Below the pieces are notes generated by a model. It saw only the letters and a program-made list of their open reading frames with translations. It did no database searches and was not told the DNA's origin. Position numbers and translations under genes: made by a program. Below, piece by piece: positions 1 to 11,290 of a stretch of DNA of 64,000 nt; the stretch's first letter is position 1; each line of letters opens with the position of its first letter. The DNA comes from Sphaerulina vaccinii (lineage: Eukaryota; Ascomycota; Dothideomycetes; Mycosphaerellales; Mycosphaerellaceae): NCBI GenBank assembly GCA_022570795.1, contig JAKUDP010000002.1, forward strand, positions 744,001 to 808,000, read 5' to 3'.

Positions 1-760
1 TCAAGCGACGTTGCGTGATACCTGTTCCTGTTGGCTGTTACAGGAGCATTTCAAGCAGAGCCATTCTATCTTAGTGTATATATTGATACATCTCCTGGTT
101 GGCTCGTTGATGCCACATATATGATATGACCATTGCCAGTGAGATCGCGCGTAATCGTATGTCGTACGTATGTCAAGTTTTAGACTGAGCTGTCGAACAA
201 GGTTCAGGTCCACGGGCCTTACCGTCGGTTGACCCTTCCGGTTTGGTGCCAAGCTGGACAGTGGCTTCCTCTTTTTTCTTTGGCAGGAGACGACTCTTTC
301 GTTCTTGATTTCACCGACAACATCATCCGACTCACACTTCCTTTCGTGTGTATCTTCGCTGCACACTCTGCTCGGATATCAAGACCAAAAAAATCAGAAA
401 ATCCAGAAAACCCGTCCCGGCTCTCACCAGTCGGCAAAACTGTACGTATGCACACTTTTTCAGAGACAGGCACCACCTCAGCCAGACACGACGAGCACGC
501 GGCTGGCATGAATACCAACATTAACTGACTGCGACAACAACAGCGCTTCGTTCGTCCAGTCGCTTGTTAGTTTCAGGCAACTCTACGCAACATCTCCAGA
601 ACAGACGACAGCCGGCCTAGAACTATCGTACGTCCTCCACCGACACTTTCTTTGTTTGCGCTCAATAGAGCCAAAAGAACAATACGCCGCCGCATCTGCC
701 TGCGCTCCTCCGACGTCTTCTGACATTACAGCAGACCGATACATCTAGCCTTCACCCAAC
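1..760. other. Upstream region of PAB1
   Basis: No convincing gene is visible. The last 250 bases before the PAB1 start are rich in C and T with many CA/CAA runs, as in promoters and 5' leaders of highly expressed filamentous-fungal genes. An open frame on the minus strand at 1-366 has no recognisable family and looks random. Confidence 0.5.
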
Positions 761-3034
761 ATGTCTGACATCCAAAACCCGACTTCGCCTGCTGGCCAGG
801 TCGCCAGCCCTCCAGCTGATGCTCCTGCCAACAACTCCGCCGCTCCTACCGCCGGCGAGAACGATGCGCCAACTCCTACCACGGCCGCGCCTGCTAACGC
901 CAACCCAAACTCCGCCTCTCTGTACGTTGGAGAGCTTGACCCATCCGTGACTGAGGCCATGCTCTTCGAGCTGTTCTCTTCCATCGGCCAGGTCGCTTCT
1001 ATCCGTGTCTGCCGTGACGCAGTCACCCGCCGCTCGCTTGGATACGCCTACGTCAACTACAATAGCGCTGGAGACGGTGAGCGCGCTCTTGAGGAGTTGA
1101 ACTACACCTTGATCAAGGGCAAGCCATGCCGCATCATGTGGTCGCAGCGTGACCCAGCTCTCCGCAAAACCGGCCACGGCAACATCTTCATCAAGAACTT
1201 GGACGCCGCCATTGACAACAAGGCACTTCACGACACTTTCGCTGCCTTCGGTAACATCTTGTCTTGCAAGGTTGCCCAGGACGAGACTGGCGGCTCGCGT
1301 GGCTACGGTTTCGTGCACTACGAGACTGCTGAGGCCGCTAACGCTGCCATCAAGAGCGTCAACGGCATGTTGTTGAACGAGAAGAAGGTGTTTGTTGGTC
1401 ACCACATCCCAAAGAAGGACCGCATGAGCAAGTACGAGGAGATGAAGGCCAACTTCACCAACATCTACGTGAAGAACATTGACACCGAGACCACCGACGA
1501 TGAGTTCCGCGAGTTGTTCGAGAAGTACGGCGAGATAACCTCTGCTTCGCTTGCTCGTGACCAGGATGGCAAGGTCCGCGGTTTCGGCTTCGTCAACTTC
1601 GTCCGCCACGAGGACGCTGGCAAGGCCGTCGATGAGCTGAATGACATTGACTTCAAGAGCCAGAAGCTGTACGTTGGTCGTGCCCAGAAGAAGCACGAGC
1701 GCGAGGAGGAGCTGCGCAGGCAGTACGAGGCCCAACGCCAGGAGAAGAGCGCCAAATACATGGGCGTCAACCTCTATGTCAAGAACCTGGCAGACGACAT
1801 CGATGACGAGGAGCTCCGCAAGGTCTTCGAGGCCTACGGCTCGATCACCTCCGCCAAGGTCATGCGCGATACTACTCCAGCAGACCAGGTCGAGGAGGAG
1901 AAGAAGGAGGATGGCGAGAAGGAGGGTGAGAGCAGCGAGGAGAAGAAGGAGGATGACAAGAAGGAGGACGGCACTGAGGAAATCACCAAGAAGCTGGACA
2001 CTGTCACCATCGGAGGCGAGAAGAAGGTGCTAGGTAAGAGCAAGGGCTTTGGTTTCGTCTGCTTCACCAACCCAGATGAGGCTACCAAGGCTGTCACTGA
2101 GCTCAACCAGAAGATGGTCCACGGAAAGCCACTTTATGTGGCTCTGGCGCAGCGTAAGGAGGTCCGCAAGAGCCAGCTCGAGGCCAGCATCCAAGCTCGC
2201 AACCAGGTCCGCATGCAGCAACAGGCCACCGCCGGTGGTATCCCACCACAGGCTTTCATGCAGCCACAGTTCGTCCTCGGACCAAACGGCCAGCCAATGA
2301 TGCTCCCACCAGGAGGTCGCGGCCAGATGCCATTCCCTCAAGTCATGCCACAGCAGGGTCAACGCGGTGGCTTCCAGGGTATGCCACCACAGGGCGGTCG
2401 TGGCGGTCCAGCAGGCATGCCACAGATGCCTCAGATGCCATACGGTTTCCCACCACAGATGGCTGGTCAGCTCCAGGGCTACGGCAACCCAGCTGCATAC
2501 GCTCAGCTGATGCAAGCTGCTCAGCAAGCACAGATGAGCGGACGCGGCGCTGGTCGTGGCGGCCCAATGCCAGGTATGCCAATGATGCCAGGTATGCCCG
2601 GTATGCCACCACAGATGCCAGGTGCTGGAGGCTTCGGTCGTGGCGGTCCAGCTCAGCGCGGTGGTCCAATGGGAGGTCAGCCAGAGCAGCGCGGTCGTGC
2701 TCAGAACCGTGGCCCAGGTGCACCAGGTCTCGATATCAACGCTCTTCAGCAAGCACCGCAAGCACAGCAAAAGCAGATGCTCGGCGAGGCTCTCTACCCA
2801 AAGATCCAGGCCGTGCAGCCAGAGCTTGCCGGCAAGATCACTGGTATGCTTCTCGAGATGGACAACGAGGAGCTTCTCGGCCTTACCACCAATGACGATG
2901 CTTTGCGCGAGAAGGTGCAAGAGGCACTCAACGTCTACGATGAGTACCTCAAGACCCACACTGGTCAGCCACAGGGTGAGGAGCAGGCCAACGGAGTGGA
3001 GAACACTGAGTCAGCTGGCGAGGAGAAGGCTTAG
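761..3034 (+). CDS. PAB1: Poly(A)-binding protein (PABP, four RRMs plus MLLE)
   Basis: Intronless, 757 aa. It binds mRNA poly(A) tails in the cytoplasm and nucleus and links them to translation initiation, deadenylation and export (family knowledge). Four RRMs are visible, starting near residues 53 (LYVGELD), 141 (NIFIKNLD), 234 (NIYVKNID) and 336 (NLYVKNLA), each with an RNP1 such as RGFGFVNF or KGFGFVCF. RRM4 carries an insertion of about 55 residues, rich in Lys/Glu/Asp, between its first helix and RNP1; related fungal PABPs have a similar insertion. A Gln/Pro/Gly/Met-rich linker with RGG-like repeats follows (about 470-660). The C-terminal MLLE (PABC) domain is at about 670-745, with the signature ITGMLLEMDNEELL. 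Length fits the filamentous-fungal family. The start is the first ATG in frame after a CT/CA-rich leader. Confidence 0.98.
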   Translation: MSDIQNPTSPAGQVASPPADAPANNSAAPTAGENDAPTPTTAAPANANPNSASLYVGELDPSVTEAMLFELFSSIGQVASIRVCRDAVTRRSLGYAYVNYNSAGDGERALEELNYTLIKGKPCRIMWSQRDPALRKTGHGNIFIKNLDAAIDNKALHDTFAAFGNILSCKVAQDETGGSRGYGFVHYETAEAANAAIKSVNGMLLNEKKVFVGHHIPKKDRMSKYEEMKANFTNIYVKNIDTETTDDEFRELFEKYGEITSASLARDQDGKVRGFGFVNFVRHEDAGKAVDELNDIDFKSQKLYVGRAQKKHEREEELRRQYEAQRQEKSAKYMGVNLYVKNLADDIDDEELRKVFEAYGSITSAKVMRDTTPADQVEEEKKEDGEKEGESSEEKKEDDKKEDGTEEITKKLDTVTIGGEKKVLGKSKGFGFVCFTNPDEATKAVTELNQKMVHGKPLYVALAQRKEVRKSQLEASIQARNQVRMQQQATAGGIPPQAFMQPQFVLGPNGQPMMLPPGGRGQMPFPQVMPQQGQRGGFQGMPPQGGRGGPAGMPQMPQMPYGFPPQMAGQLQGYGNPAAYAQLMQAAQQAQMSGRGAGRGGPMPGMPMMPGMPGMPPQMPGAGGFGRGGPAQRGGPMGGQPEQRGRAQNRGPGAPGLDINALQQAPQAQQKQMLGEALYPKIQAVQPELAGKITGMLLEMDNEELLGLTTNDDALREKVQEALNVYDEYLKTHTGQPQGEEQANGVENTESAGEEKA

Positions 3035-3606
3035 AGAAGCCGCTCTGTCTACCAGCGCAAGTCCATGCAAAGCATGGCTCCACCACCACCGATGATGGCT
3101 ATGGCACACTGATGGAGAAGAGCGCTTCACTGCAACCTCTTCCCACCAATGCCTTTTCTGATACAAGCTCTGCTTGTCGCGCGTCTATCTTCGCTTTTAC
3201 CGAGACATGATTACCGGGAAAGAGGCATCAGAGCGCATGGAACTACTGACGATACCCCTTAAGGAGCGCATGATGTTATGTATGGCCCTTAGCATCGAAA
3301 TTTGTACTAGTAGTGTACGAGTTATGTCAAATGATGTGCATGTTCAAAAGACCTCTTCTTTCCAATACTCTCTCTTCTTCCTACATCGTCCTGAACATAG
3401 TGATGGTCTGTTTTGTTACAAAACTGCTTGCCAAGCCAGCCATCGTCATTCACTTTCCACTTTGGCTTGAACGCGTCTTACCACGCGCCGAAGACTTCTT
3501 AGAAACTTCAACATACACACATCTTGATGATCGCTCTACTCTTGGACCAGGCAAGACTTATACGGCCATCAGCATGCGATGATATGATATCTTCTCGGAC
3601 GCCACG
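3035..3606. other. 3' region of PAB1 and promoter of polymerase eta gene
   Basis: No gene is seen. It should contain the PAB1 3' UTR, which is T/A-richer than the coding part, and the short promoter of the downstream gene on the same strand. Confidence 0.4.
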
Positions 3607-5598
3607 ATGTCCTCCTCCCAAAACCACTTCACATCCTCGCCCATATCGCCCACAACCCGCCGAGCTCGCCGCAGCAAATTCACATGGAAACACCTCTCAA
3701 CGCTCGCCCACTCCGCAACAAATTGTCCCTTACGTGTAATCGCACACATCGATCTCGATGCCTTCTACGCACAATGCGAAATGGTCCGATTAGGAATCGA
3801 TAAAGAGCAACCTTTAGCTGTACAACAGTGGCAAGGTTTGATCGCTATCAACTATCCCGCTAGAGCATATGGTTTGAACAGACATGTCACTATTACCGAA
3901 GCGAAGGAGAAGTGTCCGGATATTATATGTCAGCATGTTGCGACTTGGAAAGAGGGGAATGCTAAGTGGGAGTATTGTGAGGATGCATTTAAGGAGATTG
4001 CGGTGAGGAAGGTTAGTCTTGATCCTTATAGGATTGAGAGTCGGAAGATTTTGAAATGTATTAAGGAAGCTTTGCCGCAAGATAAGCAGAGGGTTGAGAA
4101 GGCGAGTATTGATGAGGTGTTTTTGGATCTTTCCGCGCAGGTTCATGGGATCTTGCTGGAGAGGTATGCGAATGAGTTGAGGGGTCCTCCGCCGTATGAT
4201 GATCCTAGTGAGCCGTTGCCGAAACCTCCTACGACTGTGCTGGATTGGAAGGCTGATGCGCTTGTTGATTTGGATGAGAGGCATACGGAGGAAGAGGATC
4301 CTGATTGGGATGATATTGTGGTGTTGATTGCGAGTGAGATTGTGAGGGATGTGAGGGCGAAGGTGTTCAAGGAACTGGGGTATACTATGTCAGCGGGCAT
4401 CAGTAGGAATAAGATGTTGGCGAAGTTGGGGAGTGGGCACAAGAAGCCGAATTCGCAGACTGTGATAAGGAATCGTGCTGTGCAGCATTTCTTGAGTGGA
4501 TATAAGTTTACGAAGATACGAAACCTTGGTGGCAAGTTGGGAGATCAGGTTGTGGCCACTTTCAACACGGATACTGTTGCGGAGCTTCTGCCAGTACCCA
4601 TTGAGCAGCTGAAGAAGCAGCTTGGTGATGATACTGGATCTTGGTTGTATGATGTTTTGCGAGGGGAGGATAACAGCGAGGTCAACCCAAGAACACAAAT
4701 CAAGTCGATGTTGTCGGCCAAATCCTTCAGACCATCTATCAACAGCTTCGAAGTTGCATGCAAATGGCTGCGAATCTTCGTCTCAGATATCTATGGTCGA
4801 TTAGTGGAAGAAGGCGTACTGGAGAACAAGCGTCGACCAAAGACGATCAACATCCATCATCGACAAGGACAACAGACACGAAGTAAACAAGCGCCTATAC
4901 CCATGGGTAAGACGATATCAGAAGACATCCTATTCGATCTAGCCAAGAATCTTCTGGCTCAAGTCATCGTAGATGGAAGAGCTTGGCCGTGCGCGAACTT
5001 ATCTTTATCCGTTGGTGGTTTCGAAGATGGTGTTACTGGCAACATGGGCATCAATGACTTTCTGGTAAGAGGTGAGGAAGCTAAAGCCATACAAGCTGCT
5101 AGCTTACAACGCGAAGAGTCGTTGGAGAAGGGGCCGAGCAAGAAGAAGAGACGTATCAAGAATGGTGGGACGCCTATTGTCTTTGCTCATAAGCACAATA
5201 GTTGGGGCAGTGATGTTGAGGATGAAGAGGATAATGATAGCCCGGCTCCCGAGACGAATCTACCGCCTTCAGCACAGCACGACATTCCTTCCTGGGCGCA
5301 AGAGCAGTCTTCTACTCCACCTAATGAGACCGAAGCCGAAGCTACCTTGGACGACACATATACATGCGAACGTTGCCATAAACAATTGCACAAAGAAGGC
5401 CGCGCCGAACATAACGACTTCCACTTTGCACAAGATTTGCAAAGGCAGACGAGTCCTGGTAGACCACCGCCTAAACCGGTGCCCTTAGAGAAGCCAATCG
5501 CTTCTTCGTCGAAATCGAAAGGCAAAGGTAGAGGAAGACCACCCAGCAATGGTGTTGGCGCTCCTGAGAAGGGGCAACGGAGATTGGCTTTTGGGTAG
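3607..5598 (+). CDS. RAD30: DNA polymerase eta (Y-family translesion polymerase)
   Basis: Intronless, 663 aa. This nuclear polymerase copies past UV photoproducts such as cyclobutane dimers (family knowledge). The palm motif IDLDAFYAQCE is at about 48-58 and supplies the first catalytic Asp. The second acidic motif, SIDEVFLDLS, is near 165-175. The little-finger region follows, with the motif AKSFRPSINS at the tether and a conserved KTISEDILFDLAKNLL stretch. Near 585-612 a C-x2-C...H-x3-H zinc finger (YTCERCHKQLH...EHNDFH) matches a UBZ ubiquitin-binding finger. A basic Pro/Lys/Arg tail ends the protein and may include a PCNA-interacting or nuclear-localisation segment. All domains are in order and length is normal, so the gene appears intact. 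Synonymous codon use shifts from C-ending in the first 60 codons to T/G-ending afterwards. Confidence 0.95.
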   Translation: MSSSQNHFTSSPISPTTRRARRSKFTWKHLSTLAHSATNCPLRVIAHIDLDAFYAQCEMVRLGIDKEQPLAVQQWQGLIAINYPARAYGLNRHVTITEAKEKCPDIICQHVATWKEGNAKWEYCEDAFKEIAVRKVSLDPYRIESRKILKCIKEALPQDKQRVEKASIDEVFLDLSAQVHGILLERYANELRGPPPYDDPSEPLPKPPTTVLDWKADALVDLDERHTEEEDPDWDDIVVLIASEIVRDVRAKVFKELGYTMSAGISRNKMLAKLGSGHKKPNSQTVIRNRAVQHFLSGYKFTKIRNLGGKLGDQVVATFNTDTVAELLPVPIEQLKKQLGDDTGSWLYDVLRGEDNSEVNPRTQIKSMLSAKSFRPSINSFEVACKWLRIFVSDIYGRLVEEGVLENKRRPKTINIHHRQGQQTRSKQAPIPMGKTISEDILFDLAKNLLAQVIVDGRAWPCANLSLSVGGFEDGVTGNMGINDFLVRGEEAKAIQAASLQREESLEKGPSKKKRRIKNGGTPIVFAHKHNSWGSDVEDEEDNDSPAPETNLPPSAQHDIPSWAQEQSSTPPNETEAEATLDDTYTCERCHKQLHKEGRAEHNDFHFAQDLQRQTSPGRPPPKPVPLEKPIASSSKSKGKGRGRPPSNGVGAPEKGQRRLAFG

Positions 5599-6134
5599 AT
5601 AGTACATAGCCACAGAAATGCGTGATGAGTACCATGGTCTAGTTAGATCTTTGACTCTCCATTTGCACTGGATCACTCGTTCTATTTCATGCTCCGAGCA
5701 CAGAATAACATTGCAGCTCAAGTTGTATCCTTGGCGCGGGCCCACAAGCGTGGTCGGCGCATTCTCTTCCGACCGACATCCTCCATCTCCTCTGACCTCA
5801 CCTCAGCCAGTGAGCATTTTGAAGGGGTAACAGCTACTCTTGCCCACGCCTATACCTACTCTTCGGGATGACTCTGGCGTTCGAGACTGGCCGGGTCATG
5901 CTGGCGCCAGACAACATGATAGCTCCTGCCCCAGATGGAGAACAATCTGGGTTTGCGGTGAGGACGAAAAAGATTTTCGTTCACTGGTACTGATAAGAGC
6001 TATACTTTTCTCCCTTTGTGTTCAAGTCCACACTTTCTCGCGAACTACTCTCCAATCACAATACCCAATTCGGCAGACAATAAGCTCACAGCATAAGCAT
6101 TTCCGTCAACAAGACTCAAGCAGGAGCATAGTCC
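5599..6134. other. Intergenic region upstream of asparaginase
   Basis: No gene is supported. Short open frames here lack any family signature. It presumably holds the 3' end of the polymerase eta transcript and the asparaginase promoter. Confidence 0.4.
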
Positions 6135-7499
6135 ATGTCATCTCAGCAACTATACAGCTCTAACATGCCGGACATGACATCTGGCATCTACAGGCTATTG
6201 TCCTTTGTGTCGGCGAACAGAAGATCATACATCCAGGGCTCGAGAGGGACGAACACACCCACGAATAGCGCTAATGAGCCTAACATCCTGCTCGTCGTGG
6301 CGGGCGGCACGATCTGCATGCAAGACTCCGAAGATGGTCTGGTCACATCAAAGCTCTTCCTAGACGAATGTCTGCGACATAATCCAACTTACGATGACGG
6401 GACACCAGTTCTGTCGACCAAAGTAACGAACGAACACGGCAAATCTCACCAAGCGCCAACGTTACGACTACCGCGAGACAGAAATGGAGAGAATGTGCGC
6501 TGTTCTGTACTCGAATTTGATCCTCTACTGGACAGCTCAACAGCCTATGCGCCAACCTGGAATCAATTGTCACAGACGATACGCGCAAATGAAGCCAACT
6601 TCGATGCCTTTGTGATCTGCCACGGGACAGACACGTTAGGCTACACTTCCGCAGCTCTATCCTTCATGCTCATGGACAACTTACAAAAGACCGTGATATT
6701 GACAGGCGCACAACGAAGCATGTTCTTCGCCGACTCTGATGGATCCGACAATCTGCTGGGCTCCATCGTCCTAGCATCACATCTCCGCATCCCAGAAGTC
6801 TGCGTATACTTCGGCCACAAGCTCTTGCGAGGTACGAGAATCACAAAGATTAGCGCAAGCTCATATTCGGGATTTGAAAGTCCGAATGCTGGACCACTGG
6901 CTACAGTATCAGAGACTGGCATCGTTGTTCACGCCGACAATCTTCTCCCTGACCAGGACCCAAGCGTGGGCAAGGCTATACCGGAAATGGACTCATCTAA
7001 AGTTGTGGTCCTAAAAGTCTGGCCTGGGATTACTTCTCAGGTCGTAGAAGCAATTCTTTCATCAGCTCAAGTCCGAGGCGTCATACTAGAAACGTTCGGC
7101 GCCGGCAACATGCCTTTGAGCATAATCCCAGCACTCGAAGCCGCAGTGAAACGTGGCATTGTGATAGTGAATGTCACGCAATGTCTTCATGGCTCCGTCT
7201 CAGATTCGTATGAGCCTGCGAGGAAGCTCGTCGAAGCTGGAATTCAACTTGGACACGATATGACAACTGAAGCTGCATATACGAAGATGGTCTACCTTTT
7301 GTCGACCAAGGGCGCAACTCCTGAAAGCGTGGCGAAGGATATCTCGCGGAATATAAGAGGAGAGATTACGCCTCCGAGTGATATACTGGCTGGAGGGCCG
7401 ATGAGTATTGCTCAGTTGCCGATTAGATATGAGAGGACTATGCCTGGACATTTCAAGGTAGCTTCTGGGACACATCAGACTGGCTTTGGGCATTTGTGA
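6135..7499 (+). CDS. L-asparaginase (type I/II asparaginase/glutaminase family)
   Basis: Intronless, 454 aa. It hydrolyses L-asparagine to aspartate and ammonia (family knowledge). The first signature, VVAGGTICM, near residue 57, holds the nucleophilic Thr. The second, CHGTDTLGYTSAALSFML, near 162, holds the Thr-Asp pair of the second catalytic triad. The segment ILTGAQRSMFFADSDGSDNL and the C-terminal domain motifs GVILETFGAGNMP and VTQCLHGSV are as in the family. No clear signal peptide is visible in the first 30 residues, although residues 15-25 are mildly hydrophobic, so location is uncertain. The N-terminal 50 residues before the core could be shorter if translation starts at the next Met, residue 12 or 15. 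Confidence 0.93.
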   Translation: MSSQQLYSSNMPDMTSGIYRLLSFVSANRRSYIQGSRGTNTPTNSANEPNILLVVAGGTICMQDSEDGLVTSKLFLDECLRHNPTYDDGTPVLSTKVTNEHGKSHQAPTLRLPRDRNGENVRCSVLEFDPLLDSSTAYAPTWNQLSQTIRANEANFDAFVICHGTDTLGYTSAALSFMLMDNLQKTVILTGAQRSMFFADSDGSDNLLGSIVLASHLRIPEVCVYFGHKLLRGTRITKISASSYSGFESPNAGPLATVSETGIVVHADNLLPDQDPSVGKAIPEMDSSKVVVLKVWPGITSQVVEAILSSAQVRGVILETFGAGNMPLSIIPALEAAVKRGIVIVNVTQCLHGSVSDSYEPARKLVEAGIQLGHDMTTEAAYTKMVYLLSTKGATPESVAKDISRNIRGEITPPSDILAGGPMSIAQLPIRYERTMPGHFKVASGTHQTGFGHL

Positions 7500-8054
7500 A
7501 GGTGTGGTTTTCGCTACTTGGAATGAGCCGCTCCGGGCTCGGGCAGAAGCAGAGACCAATCGTTCGGCTTAGCGGTTCCAACCAGTCACAAAGTATGGTG
7601 CCTGATATATGGATTGCTTTGCGGCCCGCCGAGGTTACCAGTGCACACAATTTGTCTCTACCACCTGCCAAGATGGCTGACACTGTCACAGTTGCAACCT
7701 CAATAGGCCGCTGAATTGTATCCATAGATGAGGAGAAATCGAGACTACATTCGACTTTTGAATTGGCTATGTCCACGATCGGAAAATGGCTCTGAATACG
7801 GCTCGAGGAACTCACATTGATACGGTTGTAAGCTTAATGGCTTGGTCAGAAGTGTACGCCCTCACTTTCTTATGTCCTCACTTTCGTCGGATATGATCTG
7901 CAGTGTGCTTTCACTTTCCTTCTCTACTACAGTCACATAACAGAAGCTTTTTCGAGTACTTCACAGCACTCTGAAAGACAAAGCCACCCACAACCACGAC
8001 AACGACAACGCAACAAGCACAACACACCATCATATCAGGGAAGCATCATCGACA
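7500..8054. other. Intergenic region
   Basis: No gene is seen. The final 130 bases are CA-rich, like a 5' leader for the next gene. Confidence 0.4.
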
Positions 8055-8717
8055 ATGCCTACTACCTTCATGACCTTACCAGCCGAGCTAAGGCTCATGA
8101 TCTACGGCCACCTCCTACCAGAAGAGGCCAACGATTGCGGATTCGATATAGCAAACCTCTCCAAATATAACGACAACATCCAAGTCATCGAAGCGCCCTA
8201 CAGCTGGCTAGCCACCAGTCGTCAAATCTACGGAGAAGGTCTCGACAGCATCTTCTCTAGCGGTCAAGTGGTCATCAAGACACTAAGCGATATATACTCT
8301 TCCCATCTCCAGCGAGCAACAACTATCGTGGTGAAGTGTAATATCCTCGAAACTGGCACATATGCCTCAGATTGGATCGACGACCCAACTTGGCGTATTC
8401 TAAGAAGTCTACCACGACTGAAGCATCTCGTCCTTTGCGATGAGTGGACTTCCAAGCCATCGGACTTCGTGCAGCCATCTTTCGAGGCGGGATTTCCGAA
8501 ATTGGAGAGTATTACGTTGAGGGATTTGGAGTTCGAAGCTAGAGTACTGGTGAACGAGAAGTGGCTTGTTGAGGGATGCGGTTCGGTTGATACACCACAG
8601 ATCTTGAGGGCGAAAAGGGTCTTCAAGGAACGAGAGCGACAGCGATTGGAGGACTTGAGGGATGAGATGGAGCGGGAGTATAGGATGATGCAGACTGGGT
8701 TGGAATTGAGAGTATAG
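8055..8717 (+). CDS. F-box/2EXR-like small protein of unknown function
   Basis: Intronless, 220 aa. The N terminus has the motif MTLPAELRLMIYGHLLP, typical of the short fungal F-box-like or 2EXR domains (LPxELRxxIY). No leucine-rich repeats follow. The middle region (TLSDIYSSHLQRATTIVV and LPRLKHLVLCDEW) looks like the residual helical or strand units seen in such proteins, and the C terminus is a charged helix rich in Arg/Glu. If it is a genuine F-box protein it would join an SCF ubiquitin ligase, but this is inference. A second, unrelated-looking protein of the same type lies at 48242-49021. Confidence 0.7.
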   Translation: MPTTFMTLPAELRLMIYGHLLPEEANDCGFDIANLSKYNDNIQVIEAPYSWLATSRQIYGEGLDSIFSSGQVVIKTLSDIYSSHLQRATTIVVKCNILETGTYASDWIDDPTWRILRSLPRLKHLVLCDEWTSKPSDFVQPSFEAGFPKLESITLRDLEFEARVLVNEKWLVEGCGSVDTPQILRAKRVFKERERQRLEDLRDEMEREYRMMQTGLELRV

Positions 8718-9021
8718 CATTTGAGCTCTCTGCGATTCCGCCATTGCTGAAATGGCTGCATTTCGAGAGGATAGATTGATACGGGAGTTTTTGATGTTTT
8801 TGGTATGGGAGTTCTTGGTGGGAACTGCTGTCAGTTCACCAATACTAAACTCAAACACAAACCATAATATCCCACCTTTTCAGTATAGCCTCAACAAACC
8901 ACTCTGATCTCGAGCTCTTCTTCGTCGCCTCTAAACGCTGATCTCTTCTTGAGTCGTTTCGTCTCCATGTGAAGGACAGCAATCTCGACGTTCGGGCGCT
9001 AGGCGAACCCACGAGCATCGG
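8718..9021. other. Convergent 3' region
   Basis: Short gap between two convergent genes. Nothing recognisable. Confidence 0.4.
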
Positions 9022-10067
9022 CTAATGCCCGACCATCTTCTGATGCATCTCGCTGTACCTAGTGCCAGCCGGTTTGTTGGCGTCGATGATCTTCCGCAGC
9101 TCGGCCTTCTCCTCCTCCGTCAACTCAACCTCCCTGCTTGCCCAGTTCTCTTCCAATCTGTGGGTCTTGGTGGTTCCTGGAATGGCGATCATGCCTTGAG
9201 CCGCAACCCACGCAAGGGCGATTTGTCCGAGTTTGCAGCCTTTACGTGCTGCCAACTTCTTGATCTCCTCGACGATGGCTTTGTTCTTGTAAAAGTTCTC
9301 GCCTTGGAATTTCGGAACTGTACGACGGAAGTCGTCGGGTGCGAAGTCTTCGGGAGATTTGTAGGGGAAGTCGTCCACGAGCCAGCCGTGTCCGAGCGGG
9401 CTATAAGCTACGTAGGTGACACCGAGCTCCTTGGCTGTGGCAATGAGGCCGTCTTGCTCGTGTAAGGTCTCGAAGCACGAGTATTCGGCTTGGAGGGCAT
9501 CGATGTGTGCGACTGTGATGTTTGTTAGTGTTGTGTGGAGGCTCGGGTGGATGGTGTGGGCATACTTGAATTGGCTTTGCGAAGAGTGGCAGCTGAGCAC
9601 TCTGAAAGACCAATGTACTTTGTCTTTCCTGCCTTGCGGATGCCATCGAGGGCTGGGATGGACTCTTCGAGTGGAGTGTCTGGATCAATGCGGTGGAGGT
9701 AGTAGAGATCTGGGGTGAAGCCCAATCTCTCAATCGTGCCTTCGATGAAGCTCTCAATATGAGCCTTTGAGTTTGTGAGCTTCATGCTGCCAGGTGTGGT
9801 AAAGCAGTCCAGACCGCACTTGGAAGCGATGAAGATCTTGTCGCGGACGTTGTGCTTTCTGATGAAGTCGCCAAGGAGCTTCTCATTGATACCTGCTGCG
9901 TAGACGACTGCAGTGTCCCAGAATGTGCATCCGAGCTCGATGGCCTTGAGGAGAACTGGCTCTGCTTGTTCAGGAGTGAGGGTGGTGCCCAATCCAAAGC
10001 TGAGGCCCATGGCGCCGAAGCCTGGAGATGGGACTTCAATGTCCGCGAATGGGAGAGTCTTGACCAT
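9022..10067 (-). CDS. Aldo/keto reductase (two exons)
   Basis: Exon 1 is 10067-9566, the 53-bp intron 9565-9513 has GTATGC...CACAG, and exon 2 is 9512-9022. This gives 330 aa. It reduces carbonyls with NADPH (family knowledge). The catalytic tetrad is visible: Asp and Tyr in DTAVVYAAG, Lys in FIASKCG, and His in LYYLHRIDPDTP. Other signatures are YIGLSECSAATLRKA before the splice, AEYSCFET after it, and the NADPH-site segment IPGTTKTHRLEEN. Joining across the intron restores the expected KANSIAHIDALQAEYS strand. An in-frame Met 43 codons upstream (10196) exists, but the chosen start (MVKTLPF) matches the family N terminus. The gene resembles AKR13/YakC-type enzymes. The substrate is unknown. 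Confidence 0.93.
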
Positions 10068-11290
10068 TTTGAGGATGTTTGGGTCGATTGATCGATATGG
10101 TAATTTTCGATATGGTATTGTCTTGTGGTGATGAATGGTTAATCTGCTTGTTCGTTGAGCTGGTTGCATTGGTCTATATATGTTCCACAATGGCATACTG
10201 ACGTCCTTGTTGGTTGTCGGAAATAAGTGGCTTTTGCATTCTTTCGATCATAGTCGGTGTTAAGAGTCGGGCAATTGTTACACAGTAGTACGTGAAGCTC
10301 CGCGCGCGGCCGCACACTGTGTGATGTCGTGGTCCCGGCAAAATTATCGGATGAACACTCTTCAGCCCTCACTTCACAGCCTCGCATTGGCTTCGGATCT
10401 GTTGACAACGGAGCATATACTTGCCCATTGCCCTTGAAACTAGGAGACATCCTTGGACAGCCATGCAGAGATCCGATGATTGCTGCACGATCAACGACTA
10501 TATTCTTGCTCAGCACAAAAGTGTCTCTGAATTTCGCTTAAAGAGTGGCGATCATATCTTCGCCGTGTTCATCTCTAATTCCGTGAAGGGCTCTATTCTG
10601 GAAGTCGATCTGAATGCTCGCTAGGTAGGTCGCCGATTGTTACTCTGGAACTGAGAGGCATACGCATTGCTCGAATCTACCAACGATATCGTGATTTGGA
10701 TACTGCGGTTTGTAGCTTTCGTGGGTGATTCGCAGCTTCAATCTGGAAGTGCTGCCATGTCTGATTTCATGCTCGATACGTGATCACCGTGGTATGTGCA
10801 CTGCTTCGATCAAGTTCCAACATAGCCTAGAACTGGGAATTGCCGTGAAGAACCCTGAGACCAGGAGGTTCTGCAACGAGTCGTGATGCTGCGGCTCGTG
10901 GTCACGAAGGAGTGGAAGTGAGGTTGAGTAATCGCGGCCGCTTCCACCAGGATACCATCGCTGTCCAGTGTCAGAATGGAGGGCTCAAGAAGGGCCCGTA
11001 CATAGAAGGCTACGGAGTCGCTCGTGTTCGCTGCTACAAGCCATTTGAGTGGCCGGTGTACGATATCTGCTCGTGGAAACAGCCGATGAGCGTGCCGGTG
11101 ATGGCAGACGATCGTGTTGCCCCAAGTTGATGTTTTTGTTGTGATCGCGGAGGAAGACGCGGAGGCGAAGGAGAAGGAGGGCACGATCGTGAGACTTGGC
11201 CCGTGCAGGAATGCATGACTCAAAGCATGCTCTTCTCAAAAAGTTGCGTGAAGTCATCTTCTTCTTCGTACTCAGCACACACCACCCAGC
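10068..11290. other. Intergenic region between divergent genes
   Basis: About 1.2 kb separates the aldo/keto reductase (minus) from the TFIP11-like gene (plus), so both promoters should lie here. Minus-strand open frames at 10810-12004 are antisense to the TFIP11-like gene and show only Ser/Leu-rich noise. No gene is supported. Confidence 0.45.

Noticed and set aside
752..2959. Long minus-strand open frames inside PAB1
   Set aside because: Antisense shadows caused by GC-rich codon bias of a highly expressed gene; the products are Leu/Val/His/Trp-rich without family signatures.
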